A DNA stretch of 36,249 nucleotides from a virus. Below the pieces are notes generated by a model. The model was not told where the DNA came from and ran no database searches. It saw only the letters and a program-made list of their open reading frames with translations. The DNA lies in the IMG/VR virus record IMGVR_UViG_3300022933_000013, positions 1 to 36,249 of that record; one strand, written 5' to 3'. Each line of letters begins with the position of its first letter. Position 1 is the stretch's first letter. Positions 16,644 to 23,290 of this stretch are shown piece after piece. The position numbers and the translations under genes were made by a program.

Positions 16644-17591
16644 GTTGATTTTGTTTTGATAGAATAGGTTGCTCTCTATCAATTCTCTTGCTATCGGTTC
16701 TGCAATATTAGCCTGTACTTGTTTGTCATGTGGTGTAGCTATTTTGTTGCCATAGTCTTGCATGAAGAATGTGTACTCCTCTAGTATTGGTGAGTAGTAA
16801 CTGATTAAACCGTTACCCTCTGGATATGTAAATCCGTCATACTTTATTGGTTCACAACCCATTTGAGTCTTGTAGGTGTCAGGATATGCATGACTGTTAC
16901 ATATTACACCAATGTCTACTGTTCTGTCCGACTTTGTGTACTGTGAGTATGGTATGGCACTTACACCTTCCAATGCTTCCAAGTGGTTAAAATTACCTGC
17001 TCTGTTTGCATCTTCAAAGTGTTTGTACATAACAGTTAAGGTTTGGTTTTCAAGTGTATGCTGTGCTTTACACTCCTCTATTGCCATTACAAGTTCACCT
17101 AACTGTCCTACTACCTGAACATTTGTGACTTCCCAATGATTCCATTCAGATATTACAAAGGTTCTCTCCTCTTGTATTGCTGAGGAATTACCTAATCCCT
17201 GTTGGCACTCGTCAAGAGTTCTTAACATCTGTAATAATACTGCGTCTTGTGTTATCATTGTTCCCTTTACTAACTTTGATTCAAGTTTTAGTATTGTCTT
17301 TTCATCTTTAGTTAGTTCTGGAGTAACTTCCACTACTATTGGAGCAGTTAGCCTGGCTAATTCTTCCTCATAGACTTCTGTACTGATAGAATCTTTGAAT
17401 GATTCCAATTCTTCAATGGTCATTGGCTCGATTTCTCCTTGCCATGTGCATTGATAGGTGGTTTCAGATTCTAACCAACATGAAAGTCCATGATAATCAA
17501 ATGGAACCTGTATTGTCGATTCTTCTGCGTATGCTATTCCAACACCTGATAAAATCAGAGTTGTTAAAATTGCTGTTGTTTTCCATGTCAT
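16635..17591 (-). CDS. Secreted or virion-surface protein with signal peptide, 318 aa
   Basis: A clear Sec signal peptide: Lys4, hydrophobic core about 6-20, and AYA before Glu23 as the cleavage site. The mature part is acidic and helical (about 85-215), with Cys residues (near 38, 48, 128, 173, 230 and 244) that may form disulfides outside the cell. No family recognised. It stands alone, with its own palindromic promoter and terminator, between capsid and connector genes, so it is probably expressed separately. Possible roles: envelope-side protein, superinfection exclusion, S-layer interaction or lysis. Sec export of a virus protein from an archaeon is the firm part. Confidence 0.75.
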   Translation of the reverse strand: MTWKTTAILTTLILSGVGIAYAEESTIQVPFDYHGLSCWLESETTYQCTWQGEIEPMTIEELESFKDSISTEVYEEELARLTAPIVVEVTPELTKDEKTILKLESKLVKGTMITQDAVLLQMLRTLDECQQGLGNSSAIQEERTFVISEWNHWEVTNVQVVGQLGELVMAIEECKAQHTLENQTLTVMYKHFEDANRAGNFNHLEALEGVSAIPYSQYTKSDRTVDIGVICNSHAYPDTYKTQMGCEPIKYDGFTYPEGNGLISYYSPILEEYTFFMQDYGNKIATPHDKQVQANIAEPIARELIESNLFYQNKINRE

Positions 17592-17601
17592 TAAATATTA
17601 A

Positions 17602-17620
17602 ATATTATACGGTATAATAT
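17602..17620. promoter_or_regulatory. 19-bp palindrome in the promoter of the secreted protein
   Basis: Arms ATATTATAC and GTATAATAT are perfect, with one base between. The palindrome is centred 20 bases before ATG 17591 and contains TATA-like sequence on both strands. A dimeric repressor bound here would block TBP, so it is a good operator candidate. Confidence 0.6.
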
Positions 17621-17631
17621 AGTTTTGTAAT

Positions 17632-17653
17632 TAAAAAATCCTACTTGCGTAGG
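17632..17653 (-). terminator. Hairpin terminator after the 39-aa gene
   Basis: CCTAC and GTAGG pair around a tetraloop (17640-17653) and a run of six T follows on the minus strand. The stem overlaps the stop codon. Confidence 0.7.
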
Positions 17654-17760
17654 GATTCCCAAAAGGGTCTAACTGTTTCAATGTATGCCTGTGTTGATGA
17701 TTTCCAAGTGTTATAGACACCATCACATAAGTCAAAATATGCTTTATCGGTTGTTACCAT
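17641..17760 (-). CDS. Small hypothetical protein with own promoter and terminator, 39 aa
   Basis: A helical peptide rich in aromatic residues (YFDLCDGVYNTW, FWESL). A TATA box is centred 26 bases before ATG 17760, and a hairpin terminator overlaps the stop, so this is a complete single-gene transcription unit between the capsid gene and the secreted protein gene. No family recognised. Confidence 0.65.
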   Translation of the reverse strand: MVTTDKAYFDLCDGVYNTWKSSTQAYIETVRPFWESLRK

Positions 17761-17782
17761 ACATTACCACTCAAAACCAACT

Positions 17783-17790
17783 ATTTATAT
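17783..17790 (-). promoter_or_regulatory. TATA box for the 39-aa gene
   Basis: ATATAAAT on the minus strand, centred about 26 bases before ATG 17760, with no ribosome-binding motif needed if the transcript is leaderless. Confidence 0.6.
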
Positions 17791-17811
17791 CTTCTTATAA
17801 ATTAAAAAGGG

Positions 17812-17837
17812 GAAAAAAATAATCAGTTAAGCTGATT
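17812..17837 (-). terminator. Hairpin terminator of the major capsid gene
   Basis: AATCAG and CTGATT pair around a 5-base loop (17821-17837), followed on the minus strand by seven T. It overlaps the capsid stop codon. Confidence 0.75.
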
Positions 17838-19269
17838 AAACTGTTGATGAAACTCGAACGATTGATGTTGCGTCAATTACGCCTGTGTTTGTTCTCCAAG
17901 TGGTATTGACACGCACTTGGTTATCCTCACCGACCTCGTGCATTTTGACAGTTACATCACGTTTGATACCAATACCGAATGAGTGTTTTGGCACACAAAT
18001 AATTGCATTATATGCGTTATTTGTTTGTGATTTTTCTTCAACTGCATTACTAACTACTAATTGAACACCCATGAATTGTTCTAATTCGGCTTTTAACCAA
18101 ATGTCGGGTGCTGATCTAGTTGCTAATGATGTTACATTAGTTGAAGTGATTAATTGTCTCCATTGTTGAGGGTGTAAGAAAGCCACTGGCTTAATTCCTC
18201 CACGCAGATATCCTTGATTCTCAAGAAACTCTCTAGCAACTGCGATTGCAGTTTCGTCAAAGACGACAGATGCTACATTACTTGAAGTAATGGTTGCTCC
18301 TGTGTCAGCACGAATCCATAATCCAGGGGTTAAAGTTCCTTCTGCTGATTTGGTGTTCAACATATCGGTTGCTACGAAATCTTCATAACTAGCTGCACTA
18401 CCTTCGACAATAGCTTGCAAAAGATCAAATGGCGAATTTTCTATTTCGTCAAAATCTCCAACAAGATAGACACCTGTAATGGTTGAAGGTGTGACTTCTA
18501 TTGCTGTGAAAGTTTGTGTTGCTTGTGAAGGTGTAGAACCAACAGTTTGTGAACCGTTAGCAGGGATTGTTGTCTTAAAGAATCTTGCTCTGTCCATACC
18601 TGCTTCGATTTTTTTGACTTTAGCAAATTCGAATACAGGTCTAAAAGATAAACCACCTGGTACGATTGCAACGTCAGTATCTAAGTCCTGTGTTGCGTGT
18701 GTGCCAGATATGCTTACTGCTTCTTGTAGTTGTAGAGGAGAAGCTCTGAATGATTCAGTAACTTGTCCTTGTCTATCTTTAGTTTGTTTAGTATTAACGG
18801 ATCTCAAACTTTCCAAATTAATGTCAAATTCGAATTTTCCGTATTTTCTTAAAGATGGAGCCATGTTTTCTGCTACTTGTTTCCAAGAGTGTACACCATC
18901 TTCCAAACCTACTTGTGCAGTTGGTTTCTTTTCTGAAAGAGCCTTTAAGGATTTTTCAATGCTAGCTAGTTTCTTTTCTGTTGCGATTGAAGTATTGGTT
19001 TGACCAATATCTCCAGTCTTATCAGAACCATTTGGTTGACAAACTCCAGAAGTAGGATCAATAGAGTGTCCATCTGGACAGCCTTCTACTTCTTGTTTAT
19101 CACCTACATCTGCTCCTTCACCAGCTAGGTCGCCAATGGTAGAGTCAGCTTTAGGATCACCAAATGCAGATTCTTTTGCTACGCATTTTCCTTGTGATAC
19201 ATCAAAAGATTGTCCTTCTGGACATTCTTTATCGTCAGCTTCTGTTTTTTTGTTACAGTCGCAAGGCAT
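17836..19269 (-). CDS. HK97-fold major capsid protein with Cys-rich N-terminal domain, 477 aa
   Basis: The main shell protein. The C-terminal 320 residues have HK97-type features: an N-arm, a long helix about 290-310 (SPFDLLQAIVEGSAASYEDF), the segment IKPVAFLHPQQWRQLI typical of the P/A domain, and a last strand ending VRVSSTV. The first 120 residues are a delta-domain-like scaffold containing two copies of a Cys motif, C-P-(E/D)-G-x-S-x-D-(x)n-G-x-C at 16-29 and 64-77, then a coiled coil (about 95-115). The protease encoded upstream probably removes this part during maturation. ATG 19269 follows the KTSC gene by 33 bases. The capsid call rests on sequence pattern plus operon position. Confidence 0.85.
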   Translation of the reverse strand: MPCDCNKKTEADDKECPEGQSFDVSQGKCVAKESAFGDPKADSTIGDLAGEGADVGDKQEVEGCPDGHSIDPTSGVCQPNGSDKTGDIGQTNTSIATEKKLASIEKSLKALSEKKPTAQVGLEDGVHSWKQVAENMAPSLRKYGKFEFDINLESLRSVNTKQTKDRQGQVTESFRASPLQLQEAVSISGTHATQDLDTDVAIVPGGLSFRPVFEFAKVKKIEAGMDRARFFKTTIPANGSQTVGSTPSQATQTFTAIEVTPSTITGVYLVGDFDEIENSPFDLLQAIVEGSAASYEDFVATDMLNTKSAEGTLTPGLWIRADTGATITSSNVASVVFDETAIAVAREFLENQGYLRGGIKPVAFLHPQQWRQLITSTNVTSLATRSAPDIWLKAELEQFMGVQLVVSNAVEEKSQTNNAYNAIICVPKHSFGIGIKRDVTVKMHEVGEDNQVRVNTTWRTNTGVIDATSIVRVSSTV

Positions 19270-19302
19270 AACTAATTCTTCATAAATTCCATTATATAAG
19301 GA

Positions 19303-19650
19303 CTAACAATCATGTAATGATTTAATTTCCCTGTTGAAAAATGCTCCCTTACTGTCAGCTCCTTCAAATGAATCAAATAATCTCTCTGATACATTACAAA
19401 AATGATACTTGTTATTGTTTAGTAAAATATCCATTTCCCTACTTTCCCTATCCCACAAGACATTTCCTATAAAACTAGATGAATGAGTAAATGACTTAAA
19501 CTCTGGATTGCCTACTGTGTCAGATTTTTGACCACTATTGGTAGAATCTTCAATTAAATAATGTTCTAACTCTTTCCAATCTTCGTTAAGTTCTTCTGTA
19601 AAACTAAATTCTAGTTTTTTTTTGGGTGTAGTTTTCCACAATCTCCACAT
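19303..19650 (-). CDS. KTSC-domain protein in capsid operon, 115 aa
   Basis: Residues about 54-112 match the KTSC domain: S-S-S-F-I-G-N-V-L-W-D at the start, then M-D-I-L-L, Y-H-F-C-N-V, and A-D-S-K-G-A-F-F-N at the end. KTSC domains are small, often found in viral proteins or next to lysyl-tRNA synthetase-like genes; their function is not established. It begins at ATG 19650, overlapping the protease gene by 40 bp, and precedes the capsid gene, so it may be a capsid accessory or decoration protein. Confidence 0.75.
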   Translation of the reverse strand: MWRLWKTTPKKKLEFSFTEELNEDWKELEHYLIEDSTNSGQKSDTVGNPEFKSFTHSSSFIGNVLWDRESREMDILLNNNKYHFCNVSERLFDSFEGADSKGAFFNREIKSLHDC

Positions 19651-20195
19651 TCTTCAACGTGCAGGTGATCCATGATTTGTTGTTTAAAGTTGATAAAGTC
19701 GGTTGTCTTAACACCTTCTACTTTGGCTACAATATCAGCCTCTAGTTCATGATGGTTACATTCTTCTATGTATTTTTCTATAACTTTGACAGATGTTTCT
19801 GGCACACCAGGCGTTTCTGTTAATGCCAATCCCTCAGGTCTTAACCCAAATGGCATGGCAAAACAATCAGAATTACCGTTACAGATTTCTGTTACTTCTG
19901 TTGGTGTTGCTTCTATGCTAGTAAATAATAATTTGTTTCTGGCTACATTGGCACTTGCTTCATTGGTTATTTCACCTTCATAATATACGGTTTCTTGTGA
20001 TGGGTTATAATGGAAAGTAACTTCACCAATTACATTAGATGGATCATGTTCCCAATTTAACGGAACAGTAACGCCATCAAAACGTTCCAATTCTTGTTTA
20101 GTGTATAGGTTGTTATTTCTGGATATTCTAGGAATTAATGCTACACCTGTAATTTTAGCAGATTCATTAACGGAAGTATAAGCTTGAAGATTCAA
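19611..20195 (-). CDS. Putative prohead maturation protease, 194 aa
   Basis: Layout of an HK97-type prohead protease: an N-terminal strand (SAKITGVALIPRISRNN), EHD with His50 followed by a strand (VIGEVTFHY), Ser93 in LLFTSIEATP, and the LTETPGVPET segment (125-134), which corresponds to the L-V-x-x-P-x-N segment of the family. His50 and Ser93 are the best catalytic candidates. The C-terminal 25 residues contain a CGDCGKLH metal-binding motif, unusual for this family. Start is TTG 20195, because in-frame upstream codons hit a stop at once and a TATA box fits it. It is the first gene of the capsid operon. Confidence 0.65.
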   Translation of the reverse strand: MNLQAYTSVNESAKITGVALIPRISRNNNLYTKQELERFDGVTVPLNWEHDPSNVIGEVTFHYNPSQETVYYEGEITNEASANVARNKLLFTSIEATPTEVTEICNGNSDCFAMPFGLRPEGLALTETPGVPETSVKVIEKYIEECNHHELEADIVAKVEGVKTTDFINFKQQIMDHLHVEECGDCGKLHPKKN

Positions 20196-20214
20196 TAAAT
20201 AAACTTGGTATTAG

Positions 20215-20228
20215 GTATAATAAGAATT
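20215..20228 (-). promoter_or_regulatory. TATA-like promoter of the capsid operon
   Basis: TTATTATA on the minus strand, centred about 24 bases before TTG 20195, downstream of a hairpin and palindrome that separate it from the small genes before it. Weaker match than other boxes in the window. Confidence 0.4.
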
Positions 20229-20230
20229 AA

Positions 20231-20283
20231 TAGACAAAATGATGTATCTACATTCTTTTTTGTCTAACGATTAAGACGTCTTA
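20231..20283. repeat. Hairpin plus palindrome ahead of the capsid operon
   Basis: Inverted repeat TAGACAAAA (20231-20239) / TTTTGTCTA (20258-20266) encloses a second one, ATGTA (20242-20246) / TACAT (20249-20253). Next to it is a perfect 12-bp palindrome, TAAGACGTCTTA (20272-20283). This 144-base gap between genes otherwise holds no frame over 15 codons. Likely an operator or terminator region controlling capsid expression. Confidence 0.6.
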
Positions 20284-20339
20284 CGCTAGTAATAATATAA
20301 TAAAATAAGTTAAAGTAACCATTAATTAATATTATAAGC

Positions 20340-20435
20340 TTAACGGTTATTTTTTTCACTATTTACAGCATACCACATAACAGCGTTATACTTACCAAAT
20401 TTTAAAAAGTCTATAACGTGTTGGTTTTTTCTCAA
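20340..20435 (-). CDS. Possible small protein, 31 aa
   Basis: TTG 20435 overlaps the previous stop as TTGA, a junction used repeatedly in this genome. The peptide is helical with aromatic residues (WYAV). No ribosome-binding motif close by and no family recognised, so moderate confidence only. Confidence 0.4.
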   Translation of the reverse strand: MRKNQHVIDFLKFGKYNAVMWYAVNSEKNNR

Positions 20436-20530
20436 TTATTACACCTCATTGGAGAATAGTCATTTTGGTCTAATTCTCTTGCCAATACTCTAGCTTTGTA
20501 AGTATGGCATGGAAGGATTTTAGGTGTCAT
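20432..20530 (-). CDS. Small protein, 32 aa
   Basis: ATG 20530 lies 1 base after the previous stop. It has an N-terminal segment with CH (8-9) and a C-terminal RCNN; a single zinc site is possible but incomplete. It fits the operon of small genes before the capsid operon. Confidence 0.5.
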   Translation of the reverse strand: MTPKILPCHTYKARVLARELDQNDYSPMRCNN

Positions 20531-20531
20531 T

Positions 20532-20753
20532 TTATTCACCTTCATGTTCTTTCCATAAAGTACGAAGTTCTCTTGCTAATCTTTCTTCTGCATATTTTGC
20601 AAATAACAAACTTCTTTCTTCTGTTGCTAATCTAGCTTTATGAAAAGCAACTTTTTCTTTGTGTTCTTTAATGCTTTTTCCTGCATTATCTCTAAGTTTT
20701 CTTAGTCTTGAAAGTTCTTTTTCAAAAGCTAATTCTTGTTCTGTTGTATTCAT
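20532..20753 (-). CDS. Charged coiled-coil protein, 73 aa
   Basis: Nearly all helix with Lys/Glu/Arg heptads (3-70), without Cys. A TATA box 26 bases before ATG 20753 and the end of the structured RNA just upstream show that a transcript starts here. Could be a scaffold-like or regulatory protein; no family recognised. Confidence 0.7.
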   Translation of the reverse strand: MNTTEQELAFEKELSRLRKLRDNAGKSIKEHKEKVAFHKARLATEERSLLFAKYAEERLARELRTLWKEHEGE

Positions 20754-20775
20754 ATCTTTTTAAGCAAACAAGATC

Positions 20776-20783
20776 AATATAAA
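20776..20783 (-). promoter_or_regulatory. TATA box for the coiled-coil gene
   Basis: TTTATATT on the minus strand, centred 26 bases before ATG 20753. Confidence 0.6.
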
Positions 20784-20808
20784 CCAATAAGGTTAAAAAA
20801 AATTAAGT

Positions 20809-20938
20809 AAAAATACCACCTCAATGATAGGAAACAAAACCTATGACGCTCTCACGAAACGTGTCTTGGTGGTAGCCTAAGATGGGTATCTTTTTCAGGT
20901 ATCTAGAATCCACAACTCAAGATATCCCATGACGGCTA
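20809..20938 (-). ncRNA. Candidate structured non-coding RNA, about 130 nt
   Basis: No frame over 15 codons, but dense pairing. Domain A: AGCC (20874-20877 region) pairs with GGCT (20934-20937), and inside it 20882-20890 pairs with 20921-20930 (nine pairs, one bulge). Domain B: a 7-bp stem, 20814-20820 with 20868-20874, encloses two hairpins, ATAGG/CCTAT (20827-20844) and CACG/CGTG (20853-20863), giving a three-way junction. On the minus strand it is preceded by TTTAAATA at 20961-20968, placing a start near 20938, and followed by T5 and T6 runs (20813-20809 and 20800-20795). Promoter, fold and terminator agree. No known RNA family recognised. Confidence 0.6.
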
Positions 20939-20960
20939 TATTATAATGAAAGTTATTCCC

Positions 20961-20968
20961 TATTTAAA
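20961..20968 (-). promoter_or_regulatory. TATA box for the structured RNA
   Basis: TTTAAATA on the minus strand, centred about 26 bases before 20938, the first paired base of the RNA. It lies just after the stop codon of the coiled-coil membrane protein. Confidence 0.5.
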
Positions 20969-20973
20969 GTCTA

Positions 20974-21213
20974 TTAAATTATATTTTGTAATACTTCTAC
21001 CATAGTAAATATGATACCCATACCTGCTATGATGATGTAGAACTTTCTATCCTTGTTTGCTTGTTTCCTCTCTATATCTTTAAAGTGATTGTTCAATTCA
21101 TATTCCACCTTCATTAGACGTTCACACAAACTTTCTATCTTTTCCTCAAAGCCATCTAGTTTGTCCAAGATTCTTTTGGTCATGTCGTCAAATTCTGTCA
21201 TTGGCATTGACAC
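20974..21213 (-). CDS. Coiled-coil membrane protein, XhlA-like layout, 79 aa
   Basis: Residues 8-55 form a charged coiled coil, and 58-78 a membrane helix (YIIIAGMGIIFTMVEVL). This order and size match XhlA-type holin-associated proteins of phages. It overlaps the end of the portal gene by 16 bp. It could take part in lysis or be a small structural membrane protein; the layout is seen, the role is inferred. Confidence 0.6.
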   Translation of the reverse strand: MSMPMTEFDDMTKRILDKLDGFEEKIESLCERLMKVEYELNNHFKDIERKQANKDRKFYIIIAGMGIIFTMVEVLQNII

Positions 21214-22565
21214 CCACGCTTTGTACAGAGTGCGTGTTGGCTCTCCTTACACATCTTGCATTTTTTAATAGGCTTTGCCTTTACCTCTGATATCTGTTTC
21301 ATGTTTTCCTGAATAAATTTCTCTTGTTTAATGTCTTTAGCGTTCTTGGCTATTGTTGCTTGTACGTCTTGATTAGCTTGAATCTCTTTATCATCAGGAA
21401 GTTCCATTCCAGTATTGACTCTTAACCATTCTCTTGACTCACCTTTGGTCATGATACCCTGTGTTGACAAATCCTTAATCTGTGCAACTTCCAACTCTAT
21501 AATGTTCTGTGATGTAAATGCAACATTACATTCTTCCACCTCTGGATCATATCCGTTTTGGATTAGTATGTTGTCAAATAGTTCCACCTTTAGTTTGTTA
21601 GCCAAATATCGTTGATAACCTCTAACTCTTTTCATTACAATGTTATCTGTTGTCTCACTACTTGCTCTGCTTGTAAAGTCACCTGTCATAATATCGTGTG
21701 GGAATTGTGTTCCTAACTCGAATACTTTTTCCAAGTGGTTAATGTAATCTGTGTACTTGCTGTTGCCCTGTGTTTCAAAGAACTCTATTTCAGGTTTAAT
21801 CTTCTGTACTCGTTTATCACCTGGCTTGTACTTTTGCCATCTAACTGCTTCCTTTTCCAAGTATGGATCACTTGCTCCTGGGTATGTGATTGTAGTAATT
21901 GGATAAGCATTATTTAGAATGATGGCTGACATGGCGTCCTCTATTCCCCACATGATTTCTATTAGTGGAGCAGTTGTTCTGTTTCCTATTGTTCTTGGAA
22001 TAGCTAGTGAATAGAATAAAGATTTACCCCATGCTTGTTTTGAATAGTTTGTTAAGTTAAATTCTATAAATTTACCTAGTTTGCCCTCACCTAGTTTGGC
22101 TGTTTGACCATGATTAGTTCTATGCTCATAGTATTGTAATTCACCAAACTCGTTTCTTTTCTTGGATATGATGGTTTGCATATCTACTTCCTCTATACCT
22201 TGTATGTCATTCTCGTCTAATTTCTCTAAGATACTATTGCCTGTGATTAAACAAGTAGTGACCATATTTTCAAACTTGTCATAAAAATTAGAATTTCTTA
22301 TCCAATCGTTTAACACTTCTGTTGCTGTATCTGAATTACAGGTGACGTTCATTTCTGTTCCTGTGATTAGTTCTGAATAAGATGATACTGCTATTTGGAG
22401 TTGTGGTGTTCTGTCGTGATACTTTATCAACTGTTCAAAGGTTACTTGGATAGGTTGTTCACGCTGATAATCTGATCGTACAATTTTGGCTAATGGAATT
22501 TTATTCTCTTGTATTCTATTCTCTTGAATATCATAATTAATTGGGTTTCCTATTGCGTCAATCAT
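21198..22565 (-). CDS. Portal protein with Cys-rich C-terminal tail, 455 aa
   Basis: The dodecameric ring at the unique capsid vertex through which DNA passes. The pattern of SPP1/HK97-type portals is visible: an N-terminal wing, MWGIEDAMSAIILNNAYPI (about 205-223), the clip and stem region with FPHDIMTGDFTSRASSETTDNIV (cited in two parts: 289-298 and 299-311), and the helix VRGYQRYLANKLKVELFDNIL (shown as 316-336). Its last 20 residues (436-455) hold five or more Cys plus His, a metal-binding tail not usual in portals. ATG 22565 overlaps the previous stop (ATGA). Terminase and capsid genes nearby support the call. Confidence 0.85.
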   Translation of the reverse strand: MIDAIGNPINYDIQENRIQENKIPLAKIVRSDYQREQPIQVTFEQLIKYHDRTPQLQIAVSSYSELITGTEMNVTCNSDTATEVLNDWIRNSNFYDKFENMVTTCLITGNSILEKLDENDIQGIEEVDMQTIISKKRNEFGELQYYEHRTNHGQTAKLGEGKLGKFIEFNLTNYSKQAWGKSLFYSLAIPRTIGNRTTAPLIEIMWGIEDAMSAIILNNAYPITTITYPGASDPYLEKEAVRWQKYKPGDKRVQKIKPEIEFFETQGNSKYTDYINHLEKVFELGTQFPHDIMTGDFTSRASSETTDNIVMKRVRGYQRYLANKLKVELFDNILIQNGYDPEVEECNVAFTSQNIIELEVAQIKDLSTQGIMTKGESREWLRVNTGMELPDDKEIQANQDVQATIAKNAKDIKQEKFIQENMKQISEVKAKPIKKCKMCKESQHALCTKRGCQCQ

Positions 22566-22894
22566 GCTGTTGCACCTTCAACTACCATTAATTCTTGTCT
22601 ATTTAATGTTGATTCTCTTGCTCCTGATTTAGATAATTCTATCTTGACGTTGTATAAGCCTGGTGGTGGTATCTCATTCTCTGCTACTGCGTATGAAAAA
22701 GTTCCATCTGTTGCTGATACAATAGAACCTGTCTTGTTGAAATAATCACCCCATCTATGATTCTTGGTTAGTCTAATTGTAATTGTATATCCTGTTAAAT
22801 CTGCTTCCCTTGTAAATTTTTGATCTGAATAAATTGTGCCTGTTAGTTTGTTTGTGGAACTATAATCTCCTCTGAACCATTTTGGCTGATCCAT
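22562..22894 (-). CDS. Ig-like structural protein, BppU-N-terminal type, 110 aa
   Basis: One beta-sandwich-like domain: WFRGD at the N-terminus, then D-L-T-G-Y-T-I-T-I-R-L, a variable middle, G-T-F-S-Y, and P-P-G-L-Y-N-V-K-I-E-L. This is the pattern of BppU N-terminal-like domains in phage structural proteins. ATG 22894 is preferred to a TTG further upstream, as the domain begins there. It precedes the portal in the same operon. Probably a head or neck protein. Confidence 0.55.
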   Translation of the reverse strand: MDQPKWFRGDYSSTNKLTGTIYSDQKFTREADLTGYTITIRLTKNHRWGDYFNKTGSIVSATDGTFSYAVAENEIPPPGLYNVKIELSKSGARESTLNRQELMVVEGATA

Positions 22895-22918
22895 TATAAG
22901 ATATAATCCGTAAGCCAA

Positions 22919-22978
22919 TTATTCACTACCACGATTATTAACGGAAGTAATACTCAGATTTAATAATAATGGATTCAT
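22919..22978 (-). CDS. Possible 19-aa leader peptide before portal operon
   Basis: ATG 22978 lies 25 bases after a strong TATA box, so it would be the first codon of a leaderless transcript that continues into the portal operon. An in-frame ATG at 22999 also exists but overlaps the TATA box. Hydrophobic N-terminus (MNPLLLNL). Low confidence as a protein. Confidence 0.3.
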   Translation of the reverse strand: MNPLLLNLSITSVNNRGSE

Positions 22979-22998
22979 AATGTTTTTCTTATTTGTCA

Positions 22999-23007
22999 TA
23001 TATATAA
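22999..23007 (-). promoter_or_regulatory. TATA box of the portal operon
   Basis: TTATATATA on the minus strand, centred 25 bases before ATG 22978. It lies in an intergenic AT-rich stretch after the small-gene operon that ends at 23017. Confidence 0.55.
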
Positions 23008-23016
23008 TAGAATAAA

Positions 23017-23235
23017 TTAATCGGGTATTGGTAATCCACCTTTGCTTCTGAACCAATCTTGGATAATTCTTGTACTGTAATGTAATACAGTTTTAGGTTC
23101 ATTATCCTTTGCTTCCTTTAACTCTTTTTCTTTTGCCTTAACTGAATCTAATAATTCATTTACAGCTTTGACATATAATAATAGTAATTCCTCTGGCGTT
23201 TGTGGTAATCTATTCATAAGATAATATCCACCCAT
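23017..23235 (-). CDS. Hypothetical coiled-coil protein, about 72 aa
   Basis: Residues after the start are hydrophobic-helical (PEELLLLYVKAVNELLD), then a Lys/Glu-rich coiled coil, and a C-terminal W-F-R-S-K-G-G segment. Start is uncertain: GTG 23238, ATG 23235 or ATG 23217. The last has GGTGGAT about 11 bases upstream and only a short overlap with the gene before it. No family recognised. Confidence 0.6.
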   Translation of the reverse strand: MGGYYLMNRLPQTPEELLLLYVKAVNELLDSVKAKEKELKEAKDNEPKTVLHYSTRIIQDWFRSKGGLPIPD

Positions 23236-23290
23236 CACGTTTAAATGTCTTTCCTCTAAATTTAAAACAAATAAATTTAGGTCTAGTCAT
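23210..23290 (-). CDS. Possible basic micropeptide, 26 aa
   Basis: ATG 23290 overlaps the stop of the preceding gene as ATGA, and the frame bridges the gap to the next gene. Lys/Arg-rich (about one third). Its support is mainly the perfect coupling. Confidence 0.4.
   Translation of the reverse strand: MTRPKFICFKFRGKTFKRDGWILSYE

Noticed and set aside
18479-19003. A 174-codon open frame on the plus strand opposite the major capsid gene
   Set aside because: It is fully antisense to a well-supported gene, has no promoter or ribosome-binding motif, and its composition is a mirror of the capsid codons.
20827-20866. Hammerhead ribozyme-like pieces (CTATGA and GAAAC) within the structured RNA
   Set aside because: The CUGANGA core lacks one base, stem II is only two pairs, and the transcript is expected from the other strand.
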